Virus record (IMG/VR): IMGVR_UViG_3300046328_000499
Location: 62,001-126,000 of that record
DNA length: 64,000 nt
From: a virus
Strand: one strand, 5' to 3'
Of the stretch, positions 8,796-20,298 are shown in pieces. Both the position numbers and the translations under genes were made by a program. The first letter of the stretch is position 1, and each line of letters starts with the position of its first letter. The notes beneath the pieces are model-generated. The model saw only the letters and a program-made list of their open reading frames with translations, was not told the DNA's origin and did not search any database.

Positions 8796-11700
8796 ATGGA
8801 AGAACAAAAACCAGATTGGTTATTATCATCTATAACAGGTGAAAAACCACAACGTTTAGGAGATTTATTTCAAAATAATCTTCGTCCAAGTGATTTTGAT
8901 TTAAAAGATAAAGCAGAATATAAAAAGTTAGATAAAATAAAACAAATTACAGCATTTCATAAGAGTAAAGACGATACAACTTTTGATGATAAGAAATTTG
9001 ATGATTATTATGACCAGCATTTAAAAGAATACAATAAATTCTCTAAAATGGATTTTGATCCTTTTGATACAGGTGGTTTTAAAGGATTTGAAACTCATTT
9101 CAATAAAATGAATCGTATTCAAACTCTTAAAAATCCTACTGTTTTAATGAATTTATCTAAACAAGATAAAGCTAATGTCAAACTAGGTAAAAATAAAGGC
9201 TTTATAGGTATCAATCAATGGTCAAAAGGAACTGAAGATGAACGTAAACTAGCAATAGATAATTATGTATTTGATCCAACAGGTAAAAAACAATTAACCA
9301 AAGATAAAGTTAAAGACCAAGGATTCATTGAAACTTGGTTAAATCCTAAAGTCTATGCAAAAGAAAAAGATGGTTCTTATAAAATTAATGAGAATGGAGA
9401 CTTTTATACTTATTATATTGATGATAAAGAAGGACGAAATAAAGAATTTGTTTCTGCATTTGATACAGGTGTTCTTGGTGATACTTATATGTCTGGAATT
9501 GGTAAAAATAAATCTTTACTAGGTTCTATTGCTAAAACTGCTACAATGATTGCACCTACATTTATTCCTTATGTTGGTCAAGTATATTTTGGTTTAGGTG
9601 TAGCTAAATCTTTGTTTGATTCAACTCCTGAATTAGGTAAAATGGGATTAGAAGCTGTGTCATCTGTCAAATCAACTTATGATGATGTCAATGATTGGGC
9701 AATCAATGGAAAAAAAGCTAAATCTAAAGGATATACAGAAGAAGATTGGTATAAGTCAATGAATAGTAAATTAAACTATTTTCAAAATCGTTCTTCTTCA
9801 TTGAATACAAGTGTGTCAAGAAATTCACAAGAACAACTATTTACAGTTGAAAATGCGTTAAATTTATTAGGAGATGTTTATTTACAATTAGGTCAACAGA
9901 AATTAATTTCATCTATTCCTATTTATTACAAAGGAATTGAAAAATCTTTATTATCTGGATTAAAAGGAGGGCTTACTAATGCTCCAATGACTCCATTAGA
10001 AATTAAAAATATTTCTAATACCGCTAAAACATTTTCTCAGGTATATAATGTTGGATTAGGTATGTCTGAAGCTCATAAAGCTGCAAAATCTTCTGAATTA
10101 TCTGACGGAGAAGCTGTAGCATTTACTGCTTTAACTGGTTGGGCTTTGAAAAAATTATATAAAAGTGATATAGCACAAGATGTTATTAAAAATATGGGGT
10201 TGGATGCACAATCTGCTATTATGAAAGATGTTGTAAAAGAAGTAGTTGGAGAAGGTGCGTTGAAAACTGGACAAACAATTCAACAGAAATCTTGGTTTGC
10301 TAATAAAATTGGAAGTCTATTTACTGATAGAGTGAAATCAGCTAAAGTAGGTTCTAATACAGTTGAAGAAATGGGTAAAAAAGTAACTAAACCATTTGTT
10401 GATATTTATGATAAAGTTACTAATCGTGCTACAAAAGGTTATGATAATGTAAAACTTAGAACTCTTGATTTAACTGCTTCTGGATTAAGTGAAGCATTAG
10501 AAGAAGGTGCAGAAGCAGTTATTCCTCAAGTATTTAAAATGGGATATAATGCTTTAGTTGATTTAGGTTTGCCTACATTATATAAAGACAAACAAAAAGA
10601 CGAGAAAGGTAAAGAACTTCCATATAAAAAATTTGATACAGATCCAACACATTTTATGCAAGAATTAGGTATGTCTATGGTTGCTGGTGCTGCTGGAGGT
10701 GTAATGGCTAAAAGATTATTTGATTGGAAAGCTCTTCCTCAAAATGCTAAAACACAATTAGTAGATTATTTAGGTGATTCAAAAGCACAAGATGATTTTA
10801 TGGATTATGTTGATAGTGAAGCTCGTGAAGGTAAATTATTTGATAAAAATCTTTCTTTTGATGTTGAAAAATTAGATAAAGATAATAAACAAGTTATCTT
10901 TAAGAAAGCTGGAAAATATGAAGATTCTCAAGCTGCTATGATTGCAAAAGAAATGAGAAATTGGTTTAAAACTATGTCTTCTGCTAAATCTAGCATTGAA
11001 AATCAATTTGTTCAAAGAGAATATTCAAAACAACAAACTGAATTATTTGAAAAGAAAAATGGTTTGACTAAACAATATTTTGACTTACAGAAAGATTATA
11101 AAAAACAATCTGAAACTGAACCGACAACAGCTGAAGAAACTAAAAAACAATTAGACAGTCTTGCTAATCAAATTAAAGAAATTGATAATGATTCAGTTGC
11201 TTTAAAAAATAGATACGAAACACAAGGAGTACCTAAAAATATTGTAGAGTCTGCTCAAAAAGCATTTAAAGAACATTTTCATAGTTTTATTTCTCCTGAT
11301 TACACAACTTTTAAATCTGATTTAGCTGAATTACATACTAAATTAATGGGTTTAGCAAGTAATGATGGAACTGAGGGTTCTATTGATTCTGGTGCAAATA
11401 AAGAAGCCATTGATGCTGTTTTGAGAAAAAAACGAGATATAGAAACAGGTAAATTAGCTACAGATTATTTACATCAAGCTTTATTTAATATAAATCCAGA
11501 TATTCATAGACACTTTACAGAAGACGGAAGTAAGATAGATGCAAGTAAGTTTGAGAGTAGTAAAGAAGAGATTACTAAGGCTAAATTAGCATTTAAGAAA
11601 TATAAAGAAGCTTCATTGAATCCTATTAAGAATTATGATGTTAGTAGAGATGTGTTGGAGAATGATAAAAAAGTGAGTCTGTTAGATAATAAATTAAGAA

Positions 11701-14700
11701 ATGAACTATACACAAATTATGTAATTGAAACAGAAGATGAAGATGATTATGGAAATATTTATTCAGTAAATAAATTTACTGATTCATTTAAAGATAAAGT
11801 ATTTCAAAAATCTTTTATTAAAGAATTTATTGATTCAACTGTTATAAAAGCAGGTACAAAAATATCAAATAAAAAATTTACGGATATTATTAAAAGCTTA
11901 AATGAAAATATTTATTCTGATGATGAAACTGAAGATACTGATTTTAAAAACCTTTTTAAAGAAACTTTATTAGAACATATTGAAATAGAGCCAGAAGTTG
12001 ATTTTTCTAAATTTTATTTTGATAACGATAATTCATTAAATAATGCTGGTTCAACTGGAAATAAAATCATTAAACAATTTAATTCCGATATTGAAGAATT
12101 TGGATTGACTTCTGAAACTGTTAATGTTACTACAGAATTAAGTAAACTTCAATCTACAATAGATAAACAAAGAGCTTTAATGTCTGCTATGGAATTTATT
12201 ATTCCTATGGTTAATGTATGGAAAAGAGATTCTGAAAATCCTTATTTGAATGAATTTAAAAAAGAACCTTTACAACAAGAATTAATTAGAAGTTATAAAA
12301 ATGATGTTCCTGAGTTAAACAAAACTCTTAGTGAAAATCTATTGTCTAAATATAATCAATTAGCAAAAAACTTTGAAAATCTTCAAACTCTTTTAATTGA
12401 TAAAGGATTAAGTTTATCAGGTGAAGTAGCAAGTCAATATACTGATATCACACAAGAACTAGAAAAAGAATTTGAAATACTTCAAAAAATAGATTCAAAT
12501 AATGTTGCTGCATTTCAAAATTCAGATAAAGGAACTTTAAAATTATACTCTGTTGCTGAAATTAATAATATTATAAATCTTTTAGAAAATTCTAATAAAT
12601 TATTATTATTTATTAATGGAATTAAAAAAGAAGTTGAATTAAATGGTTCTTATGATTCTAAACTAAAAGAAATTCAAAAAGATTCTAAAGAACAACAATT
12701 CTTTACTGCATTTGATAAAGAATATTTAAAAACTAGAATTATATTAGAAAATAATGAAAGAGTTGTAAAATTTTTAACTGAAAGAAAAAACTTTAATGAA
12801 AATAATAAAGATAATTTATTCATTAAAAAATCTATCACAGTAGTAAAAAAAGATACAGCTGTATTACACTCTACAATAAATTTAATTTCCGGTATTGATT
12901 CTGAAATACAAAACCAACTAGGTGATAAATACAGTCCAGATAAAGAATTTGATAAAATTAGTTCAGAAACTATTGTAGAAGATATTGTTTATTTAAGTGA
13001 ACTTGAAACTGCTTTATATTCTTGGTATCAAACACAAGAAAAAGAAGTAAAAGAATTGATTGATGAAGCTTTAATAAACTATCAAAACAATGAACGAGAA
13101 GCTTTAGAAAGAGGAGTTGAATTAAAAGATAACGGTCACGTAGATTTATATACTACAAGTGTAAATAAAGTAATAAAAATTAATCCTGGTGACAATCTTG
13201 CTACAAAATCAGGTATTTATAATAGTGTAACAACTTCTCAAAATTTAAGTTCATTAAGAGAAAATACAACAGGTATATTTAAAAGTTCTAGTGAATTTAC
13301 AATTTCAGAAGACTTATTAGAAGAACAAAAATATAATTTAGCTGCTAAGTACCACTATATTTCTGAAGTATTAAATTTTCCTTCTAATAATTCCAGAAAA
13401 CTATATTTTGAAACTATTTCTATTCTTTTAGAAAAAGAAAATGTAAATGCGCCTATTGGAATACAAGAAAAAGTAATCTTAGAAGCATATAAGTTTTATT
13501 TAGCAAAAGATAATAAACAATTTGATATACTAGCTTCAAAAGTTCTTAAATTAAAAGAATATTTTGATAAAGACTTAACAGAAGACATATTAATTGAACC
13601 AGAATTTCAATCTTTAGTTAGACAATTTGGATTAAGTTCAAATATAAATCTTTTTTTTAATGGAGATAAAATAGATTTTGAAAAAAGCACTTATTATAGT
13701 AAAACAAGTGATAAAGATGTAACAGATCTAACATTAAAAGAAGTATTATTAGGTAAAGATAAGGAAGTATACAAACAAGAAATATTAGCTTATTTAGATA
13801 TTTACAACCCTATTAAAAACCAAATATTTATTGATGGTACTTTCGGTACAGGTAAGACTTCTATGATTATGTCATATTTACTTACTTTAATAAATAAAAA
13901 TTCAACTAAAAAAACTTTATTGTTATCTAATAATATTATACAACAAGGCAATTTTGATTCAATGTTATCAACATTTGACTTAAAAGATAAAGTTGATAAA
14001 GTTGATAAACTAGGAGACTTAGGCATAGCAAAATTTGAGAACTTAGTAAACAAACCTTTTGGTATTTTAAATGCTTTATTACAACAATTTGGATTAACTG
14101 AAAAAGAAGCTTTTGATTTAATTAATGGAGAAACAACAGATTATAAGGTATTTTTAAAAGATGGTAATATTGAAAAATTTAAAGTGTTTGCTGAAACTTA
14201 TAATTCAATATTTTATGATGAAGCAACTAACATACCTAAAAATGTAATTTATTTTTTAGAAGAGTTACAAAATGCAGCTAATCTTGAGAATAGATTGCCT
14301 ATATTTTATACAGGAGATTCTAAACAAATTCAAAATATCTCACACACTTCTGAACCAGATAAATATCCTGTATATACTAATAACAGCATTACTTCAATTC
14401 CTTTTATTACTAGAACTTTACCTCTGACAGATTCTTTAAGAATTGGATATAAAGCTAATATTGATTTTTTAGCTACTTTAAACATAGGATTAAAAGCATT
14501 AGAAAATAATATAACTACCTTAGATTCTAGATTTGATAATGCTTCTATTGATATAATAGCTATATTAGGTTCTTTGAATCTTAAAGATAAAATTTCTTAT
14601 AATGATGAAGATTATTCTGGTATTAAAGTATCTGTTATTGCTGATGATGGATTCGGACAATTTGTTAATGGAGAAAAAGAGAAATATAAAGAAGCTGCTA

Positions 14701-17700
14701 CAAAAGAAAAAGAATTGTTTGAAAAAGCTAAAGAATCTAATGTAGCTATAAAACCTTTTAAAAGAATAGGTAAAGAAATAGATACATCTGAAATAATGGT
14801 AATTGGAGAAGAAGTTGTAGACGATATTTTAACTTATACAAATTCTCAAGCACAAGGAAGTGAAAAAGAAGTTGTATTTTTAGATATTGTTTCTATTTAT
14901 GATAATATAAAAGAAGCTTATAATAAATCAACAAAAGATGAAATAGTAAACGATAAATTTATTGGTACAAATTTTGATCAAAAACTTTATCATCTAGATA
15001 TTCTCACAAAACTAATCACAGCAGTTTCAAGAGGTAAACGTAGAGTTAATATTGTTGTTAGAAATAAGCACAAAAACATTCTAAAACATTTAGGATTACA
15101 AGAAGCAGAAGAAAAGACACCAAATAAAGAATTAGGTGGGTATCAAGTTACTTTTTTATCTAATGAAGAGGTTAAATCAAAAGCAAAAGCTAATTATAAG
15201 AAACAAGTAGAAGAATTAAAAGTTAGGTTAGTTCCTGTTGAAGGTGTCGAAAATGTTGAAGTAAGAAAAGAACCTACATCTGATTCTGGTGCAAGTAAAT
15301 CAACTAAAGTTAAAACTAGCAACAAACCTAAACCTGCTGCTACAACTAAAAAAGAAGCTGAAATTAAATCTAGTATTACAAATAAGCCTGTAAAAAAAGA
15401 ATTTTCAACAGATGATTTAGATATAATAATACAAACTCAAGAATCTTTAGAAGAAGAACCAACTGATTATGACATAAATACAGATTTACTTGGTTTTGTT
15501 AAAGAAGAAGTATCTTTTACTTCAACAGAATTAGGACGTAAAGTTAAAGCTGATGAAGAAGAAAACTTTAATTTAGCTGCAATAGAAGAAATAGCCAATT
15601 CTACTCGCTCTGTTAGAGTTGATGTGTCTTCAAAAACTGATAAAACTGATATATTGAAGAAAATATCTGAATTAAGTTCTAATATTTTATATTTATCACC
15701 TAATAATGCTGGTTTAGAATTATATACAAAAGCTGACATATCTGGAAGTATGACTATTACTACTTCTTTTAGTGAATATTTAGATGAAAATGGAAAAAAA
15801 GTTATAAAAGAAGGTGTACCTAGACCAATAGATAAGAAATATGATTATATAGTTATAGTTGAATCAGAATATATAAGTAATTCCGATATAGGTAACTTAA
15901 TAGAACCTGGAAGAAAATTTATTTTATTATACGATAAGGATACAATAGATATTCCAGAACCTGAAAAAAGTAAAGTCTTTAAGAATAAAGAAGTTAGAAT
16001 TGATGAATTTAAAACAAAAATAATTAAACTAGCCGATTACAACAATTTAAGTAGAATATTTGAAACAGACACTAAAACTAAAAAAATAGAGTCTAATTTT
16101 GATTCAGAAACTAACTCAGGTGTAGCTGTTATAAAAGAAGAAGAGGTCTTTTTAGAAACTTTTATAAAAGATTTTAAGGCTAATCTAACTTCTACTAGAA
16201 TTATTACAAGTACAATTAAAAGAGCTGAAGAACTTAATAAAAGAGTAAGAACAAAATTAGGTAGAAAAAAAGAATTAGAAAAAGGTGATTTGATTGTTAC
16301 TACAACAAGTATTAAACAATATATCGATAGACAATATACAGAAATTATAAAACTTGGAACTTTTTTTACAGTAGATAAAATAAGTGACGGTATTTTAGAG
16401 GGAGATCTGGAATTTTTTAAAGATAGAAAGGAGATTAAATTAGATAGTAAAAAATTTACAGGTTATACAGTAACATTAGAACAGGGAGGTAGAACAATAA
16501 CAATACCTTTTTTAGATAGCAATGGAAGAAATGAGTTAAAAAATCTACTAGAATCAAAATCAATTTCAGATTATCACAGCAGCATTAAAGCTAGATTCAA
16601 TCAAATTGATTTAGGTTATGTAACTACTTTACAAAAAGCTCAAAGTAAATCTTATAGAAACGCTTACATTGCTTTAAATAAAGATGATCTTACTCTATCT
16701 ACATCGAGACCTTTATATACTATGCTTTTAAAAGCAACTGATAAGATTGTATTTCAAAGTAATGACTTGACTACTACACCAGATTTAGCTAACACTGATT
16801 TTTCTAAACAAGAACAAAGAGAGTATTATTCTATACCAAGTATTTTAGATAAAGCTAATGCAGAGGAATTTATTAGAGATTATTATAAAAATGTAGTAGA
16901 AGAAGAATCAAAAAAAGATCCTATAAAAGAAGATGAAGGTTCTGATAAAACACCTCAAGAAATTACTGAAAAAATAAAAGCGGATTTTAAAAAAGCGGTA
17001 ATAAGCAATAAAGAAAATCTAAACCTTAATGAATTGTTTGCAGAAGGTACAGATACTACTACAATAGAGTTACTATACAATAAACTTAAAGAATCTTATC
17101 TTTGGTCTATATTAAGTACAAACAATCCTATAAAAGATATTGTAGAGAAACTAGAAACTTTAAAACAAAGTAAATTAAAAGGAACACTAAATAATATAGA
17201 ATATAAGAATCTAACAAAGGAGCTTGAAGCTCAATTAGACCCTCTTAGAATAGCTCAACTAAAAGAAATATTTCCTACTTTAACTAAAGCTGATTTTGAA
17301 ATCAAATTAACGCCTAAAATTATTATTAAAATAGAACAAGCTAAAACTTATGCTGATGCCTCTGATTTAAATTTAAATAAAGAAGATAAAGAATTTTTAA
17401 AAAACCGTTACAAAGATAAAATAGTTGATAAAGTAATTCAATTTACAATTGATGGTAAAACAGTTACTCAGATACCTAATGTAGACAAACAAAAGCTTGC
17501 TACACCTAATCTAGAGGATAAAGGATATAAAGAATCAGTGGATAATCTTTTAAAAAGTTTTACATCAAATACACACGGCATCATTAAAACAGGAACATAT
17601 TATAAAGTAGTTGTATTCAAATCTGTAACCGAAAAATTACCAAAACAAACTATTACTATTATACCAATTCCCGGAGAAGATTTAAAGAAAATAGAAAATG

Positions 17701-20297
17701 ATTTACTTGAAGATAATTTAAATGGAAATTTAGTTAATTTAGACAATGACTCTAAGCTATACAATGCAGCAAGATTTTATATTTGGCATATTCCTTTATC
17801 TGATGTAACTAGATTAAAACAATTTCTTGAAATAACTGATAAATTAAATGATTCAGAACAACAGAGGATAATTTCTTTTATTCAATCTTTAAAAAACTAT
17901 TATACAGGAAAAATTGATGTAGGAGCATTACAAGAGAAAGTAAAAGCTTTTCCAGATACTTTTAAAGTAAAACGAAAATTAAAAATTTTAATAGATTCTA
18001 TTGTACGCAAACCATTTACAGTTAAATTAGTTGGTAAAAAGTTTAATCCTTCAACTGATGCTTCTGTAAATTCACGTTCAACTGAATTAAATGATTTAGA
18101 TGAAGGTAATATCACTTACGAATGGAGAGTTGTTGTTGAAGATTTAGAAATTTCGTTAGGGGGTATTTATAACAATAATAAATACGGAGAATACGTAACA
18201 AATGAAATTAAAAATCAATTTTTTGATACAACTAATAATTTTGGTAAAAAAGTTTCAGAATCTGATAATGAAGTAGTAATAGGTACAATTTCAAAGAAAG
18301 ATGTTGCAGAATTAAAAGAAACTTTAAAAATTAAAAATGGTCGATTTACTAGAAAAGAAAATGAAGCTACAACTTTAAAACAATTACAAGAAAGAACTGA
18401 ATTTTTAATTAGTGGTGCTTATGTTTGGTATGATAAACCTGAAACTTCTAAAGATGTAAGAGATAGATTATCTAAAAAAGGACAAAATTTTGATTTAAAA
18501 ACTGGTAGACCTTTTATTTTAACTACATTAGGGAATCAAGTTATTGAATCAAGTGGAAAACCTGTCACAGTTACTGATAAAGCAGACCTTATTAAAAAAT
18601 TCTTTGCTGGTTATAAAGGTATTACAGTAATTTATGCTGACGAAGGAAAAACTACATTTAATACAATTTATGACAACTTTCAAGCAATTGTAACAGAAGA
18701 CCCTACAAATAAAAAAGATTTTGGAGTAAAAGTTGATTTAATTATTACACCAAATCTAAAAGAAAATTTATCAAAAGGATTTAAACAAATTCTTACTAAA
18801 TTTTTAGGGAAAAAGCTTGATTTTAAATACAATTTAGAATTAGTAAGCACTACAGACCCTGAAAATATAACTGAAACTGATATACTAAAAGCTATTGGAG
18901 AGTATTTAGGAGAAAGTAAAAATACTTCTCAAGAAGATATTGATGATTATCAACAAGGAATGTCAAACCCTTTTGCTGATTTTTTTGATTCGGAACCTTC
19001 CGCAGAAACTTTAAAAGACAATCTAGAAAAAAAATTAGAAACATTAATAAAAAAACTAGAAGGTGATGGAAGGAACATCAATCCTATGGATGTAAGATTA
19101 ATTTTATCTGCCTACCACTTTTTACAATTAAATGCAGCTGGAAAACAAAATTTATATTCAAACTTCTTTAAGATAAAAGAATTAGTGGATTTAGATAAGT
19201 CTTTACTTAGTTCATTACATACAGCTTTAATAGGAACAGAACAATTTAAAAATGGTATCTTTGGTATCACACCAGGAAAGAATCTAACTAAACTTGTTGA
19301 TAGTACACAGCCAGGGCCACATTATGGAATATTAACAGATACTTCACATATTACGTTTAAAGAAGGTCCAGATTATGGATTTTTTGACTTATCTTTGGAA
19401 GATGTTAGTAAATTAAAACAAGATATGAAAATAAAAGAAAGTGAAGATACAGTAGAAAAAGAAAAGCAAGAAAAGATTGCTATAATTAGAAAAGGTTATG
19501 CTGATAATGTTTTAGGAATACCTACTAATTCAGATATTACAAATTTACTTGATGGAAAAACATTAAAAAATGAAGCAAAAGAAATCTTTTTTAAATTGAA
19601 AGGTAAAGAATTTATAGTTCTTAATATAAGAGAAGGAGCAAATGAACTATTTAAAGCTAGATTAGATAAAGGTTATAACTTAGATTTTATTCCAGATTCT
19701 GTAATATATGATTCTACTAATCGATTGTATACTTATCAAACTGAAATAGAAAAAGATGAAAAAAGATATAAATTAGTTTTATCTAATACAATAGATAGTA
19801 TATTAAAAAAAGAATTACCTATTGTACAAGAAACAGAAATTATAGAATCTACACCAACTACACCTAAACAAGATTTTTCTAAATTTTATTATAGTTTTAT
19901 TCAAGAAGTAAGTAAAGCAAATTCTTTAATTGAAAAACCTAGTGATGCACAATCAGCTATTTTAAATGGCAATTGGTCTCAATTTAATATAGCTATGGCT
20001 CAATTAAAAGACACTAATTCTGATGCAGTTAGAATGATTTATGGAGAAACTAATTTTGATGATATAAATAAAAGATTATTAAAAGAAGAATATCCATTAT
20101 TTGAGTTTCTAGATAAAATTAATAATCAAGTAGAAAATGGTTTATCAGCTGCGTATGAAGGAATAAGTAAACCTACTTTAGGTGATTTATCAGATGCTAG
20201 ATCTTTTTTTCTAAGAAATTTAATTGATGAAGATTTCGAGAATTTAAATATATCTTTTCAAAAAATTTATAATAATACTAACATAAGTTGTAAATAA
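8796..20297 (+). CDS. Giant polyvalent virion protein with SF1 helicase domain
   Basis: This encodes 3833 residues in one unbroken frame. A hydrophobic segment around residues 238-275 (IAPTFIPYVGQVYFGLG) may be membrane-active. Long Lys/Glu-rich helical regions follow. A superfamily 1 helicase-like ATPase spans about 1660-2090: Walker A GTFGTGKT at 1681-1688, Walker B FYDEAT near 1807, a GDSKQ motif III near 1840, and a motif VI-like AVSRGKRR near 2075. After a Lys/Pro/Ser linker the remaining 1700 residues are unassigned. The only cysteine I find is residue 3832, the penultimate one (NISCK). The next gene starts one base after the stop, implying coupled translation. Size and neighbours match the giant RNA-polymerase-associated virion proteins of crAss-like phages. 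A role in DNA entry or early transcription is inference. Confidence 0.85.
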   Translation: MEEQKPDWLLSSITGEKPQRLGDLFQNNLRPSDFDLKDKAEYKKLDKIKQITAFHKSKDDTTFDDKKFDDYYDQHLKEYNKFSKMDFDPFDTGGFKGFETHFNKMNRIQTLKNPTVLMNLSKQDKANVKLGKNKGFIGINQWSKGTEDERKLAIDNYVFDPTGKKQLTKDKVKDQGFIETWLNPKVYAKEKDGSYKINENGDFYTYYIDDKEGRNKEFVSAFDTGVLGDTYMSGIGKNKSLLGSIAKTATMIAPTFIPYVGQVYFGLGVAKSLFDSTPELGKMGLEAVSSVKSTYDDVNDWAINGKKAKSKGYTEEDWYKSMNSKLNYFQNRSSSLNTSVSRNSQEQLFTVENALNLLGDVYLQLGQQKLISSIPIYYKGIEKSLLSGLKGGLTNAPMTPLEIKNISNTAKTFSQVYNVGLGMSEAHKAAKSSELSDGEAVAFTALTGWALKKLYKSDIAQDVIKNMGLDAQSAIMKDVVKEVVGEGALKTGQTIQQKSWFANKIGSLFTDRVKSAKVGSNTVEEMGKKVTKPFVDIYDKVTNRATKGYDNVKLRTLDLTASGLSEALEEGAEAVIPQVFKMGYNALVDLGLPTLYKDKQKDEKGKELPYKKFDTDPTHFMQELGMSMVAGAAGGVMAKRLFDWKALPQNAKTQLVDYLGDSKAQDDFMDYVDSEAREGKLFDKNLSFDVEKLDKDNKQVIFKKAGKYEDSQAAMIAKEMRNWFKTMSSAKSSIENQFVQREYSKQQTELFEKKNGLTKQYFDLQKDYKKQSETEPTTAEETKKQLDSLANQIKEIDNDSVALKNRYETQGVPKNIVESAQKAFKEHFHSFISPDYTTFKSDLAELHTKLMGLASNDGTEGSIDSGANKEAIDAVLRKKRDIETGKLATDYLHQALFNINPDIHRHFTEDGSKIDASKFESSKEEITKAKLAFKKYKEASLNPIKNYDVSRDVLENDKKVSLLDNKLRNELYTNYVIETEDEDDYGNIYSVNKFTDSFKDKVFQKSFIKEFIDSTVIKAGTKISNKKFTDIIKSLNENIYSDDETEDTDFKNLFKETLLEHIEIEPEVDFSKFYFDNDNSLNNAGSTGNKIIKQFNSDIEEFGLTSETVNVTTELSKLQSTIDKQRALMSAMEFIIPMVNVWKRDSENPYLNEFKKEPLQQELIRSYKNDVPELNKTLSENLLSKYNQLAKNFENLQTLLIDKGLSLSGEVASQYTDITQELEKEFEILQKIDSNNVAAFQNSDKGTLKLYSVAEINNIINLLENSNKLLLFINGIKKEVELNGSYDSKLKEIQKDSKEQQFFTAFDKEYLKTRIILENNERVVKFLTERKNFNENNKDNLFIKKSITVVKKDTAVLHSTINLISGIDSEIQNQLGDKYSPDKEFDKISSETIVEDIVYLSELETALYSWYQTQEKEVKELIDEALINYQNNEREALERGVELKDNGHVDLYTTSVNKVIKINPGDNLATKSGIYNSVTTSQNLSSLRENTTGIFKSSSEFTISEDLLEEQKYNLAAKYHYISEVLNFPSNNSRKLYFETISILLEKENVNAPIGIQEKVILEAYKFYLAKDNKQFDILASKVLKLKEYFDKDLTEDILIEPEFQSLVRQFGLSSNINLFFNGDKIDFEKSTYYSKTSDKDVTDLTLKEVLLGKDKEVYKQEILAYLDIYNPIKNQIFIDGTFGTGKTSMIMSYLLTLINKNSTKKTLLLSNNIIQQGNFDSMLSTFDLKDKVDKVDKLGDLGIAKFENLVNKPFGILNALLQQFGLTEKEAFDLINGETTDYKVFLKDGNIEKFKVFAETYNSIFYDEATNIPKNVIYFLEELQNAANLENRLPIFYTGDSKQIQNISHTSEPDKYPVYTNNSITSIPFITRTLPLTDSLRIGYKANIDFLATLNIGLKALENNITTLDSRFDNASIDIIAILGSLNLKDKISYNDEDYSGIKVSVIADDGFGQFVNGEKEKYKEAATKEKELFEKAKESNVAIKPFKRIGKEIDTSEIMVIGEEVVDDILTYTNSQAQGSEKEVVFLDIVSIYDNIKEAYNKSTKDEIVNDKFIGTNFDQKLYHLDILTKLITAVSRGKRRVNIVVRNKHKNILKHLGLQEAEEKTPNKELGGYQVTFLSNEEVKSKAKANYKKQVEELKVRLVPVEGVENVEVRKEPTSDSGASKSTKVKTSNKPKPAATTKKEAEIKSSITNKPVKKEFSTDDLDIIIQTQESLEEEPTDYDINTDLLGFVKEEVSFTSTELGRKVKADEEENFNLAAIEEIANSTRSVRVDVSSKTDKTDILKKISELSSNILYLSPNNAGLELYTKADISGSMTITTSFSEYLDENGKKVIKEGVPRPIDKKYDYIVIVESEYISNSDIGNLIEPGRKFILLYDKDTIDIPEPEKSKVFKNKEVRIDEFKTKIIKLADYNNLSRIFETDTKTKKIESNFDSETNSGVAVIKEEEVFLETFIKDFKANLTSTRIITSTIKRAEELNKRVRTKLGRKKELEKGDLIVTTTSIKQYIDRQYTEIIKLGTFFTVDKISDGILEGDLEFFKDRKEIKLDSKKFTGYTVTLEQGGRTITIPFLDSNGRNELKNLLESKSISDYHSSIKARFNQIDLGYVTTLQKAQSKSYRNAYIALNKDDLTLSTSRPLYTMLLKATDKIVFQSNDLTTTPDLANTDFSKQEQREYYSIPSILDKANAEEFIRDYYKNVVEEESKKDPIKEDEGSDKTPQEITEKIKADFKKAVISNKENLNLNELFAEGTDTTTIELLYNKLKESYLWSILSTNNPIKDIVEKLETLKQSKLKGTLNNIEYKNLTKELEAQLDPLRIAQLKEIFPTLTKADFEIKLTPKIIIKIEQAKTYADASDLNLNKEDKEFLKNRYKDKIVDKVIQFTIDGKTVTQIPNVDKQKLATPNLEDKGYKESVDNLLKSFTSNTHGIIKTGTYYKVVVFKSVTEKLPKQTITIIPIPGEDLKKIENDLLEDNLNGNLVNLDNDSKLYNAARFYIWHIPLSDVTRLKQFLEITDKLNDSEQQRIISFIQSLKNYYTGKIDVGALQEKVKAFPDTFKVKRKLKILIDSIVRKPFTVKLVGKKFNPSTDASVNSRSTELNDLDEGNITYEWRVVVEDLEISLGGIYNNNKYGEYVTNEIKNQFFDTTNNFGKKVSESDNEVVIGTISKKDVAELKETLKIKNGRFTRKENEATTLKQLQERTEFLISGAYVWYDKPETSKDVRDRLSKKGQNFDLKTGRPFILTTLGNQVIESSGKPVTVTDKADLIKKFFAGYKGITVIYADEGKTTFNTIYDNFQAIVTEDPTNKKDFGVKVDLIITPNLKENLSKGFKQILTKFLGKKLDFKYNLELVSTTDPENITETDILKAIGEYLGESKNTSQEDIDDYQQGMSNPFADFFDSEPSAETLKDNLEKKLETLIKKLEGDGRNINPMDVRLILSAYHFLQLNAAGKQNLYSNFFKIKELVDLDKSLLSSLHTALIGTEQFKNGIFGITPGKNLTKLVDSTQPGPHYGILTDTSHITFKEGPDYGFFDLSLEDVSKLKQDMKIKESEDTVEKEKQEKIAIIRKGYADNVLGIPTNSDITNLLDGKTLKNEAKEIFFKLKGKEFIVLNIREGANELFKARLDKGYNLDFIPDSVIYDSTNRLYTYQTEIEKDEKRYKLVLSNTIDSILKKELPIVQETEIIESTPTTPKQDFSKFYYSFIQEVSKANSLIEKPSDAQSAILNGNWSQFNIAMAQLKDTNSDAVRMIYGETNFDDINKRLLKEEYPLFEFLDKINNQVENGLSAAYEGISKPTLGDLSDARSFFLRNLIDEDFENLNISFQKIYNNTNISCK

Positions 20298-20298
20298 A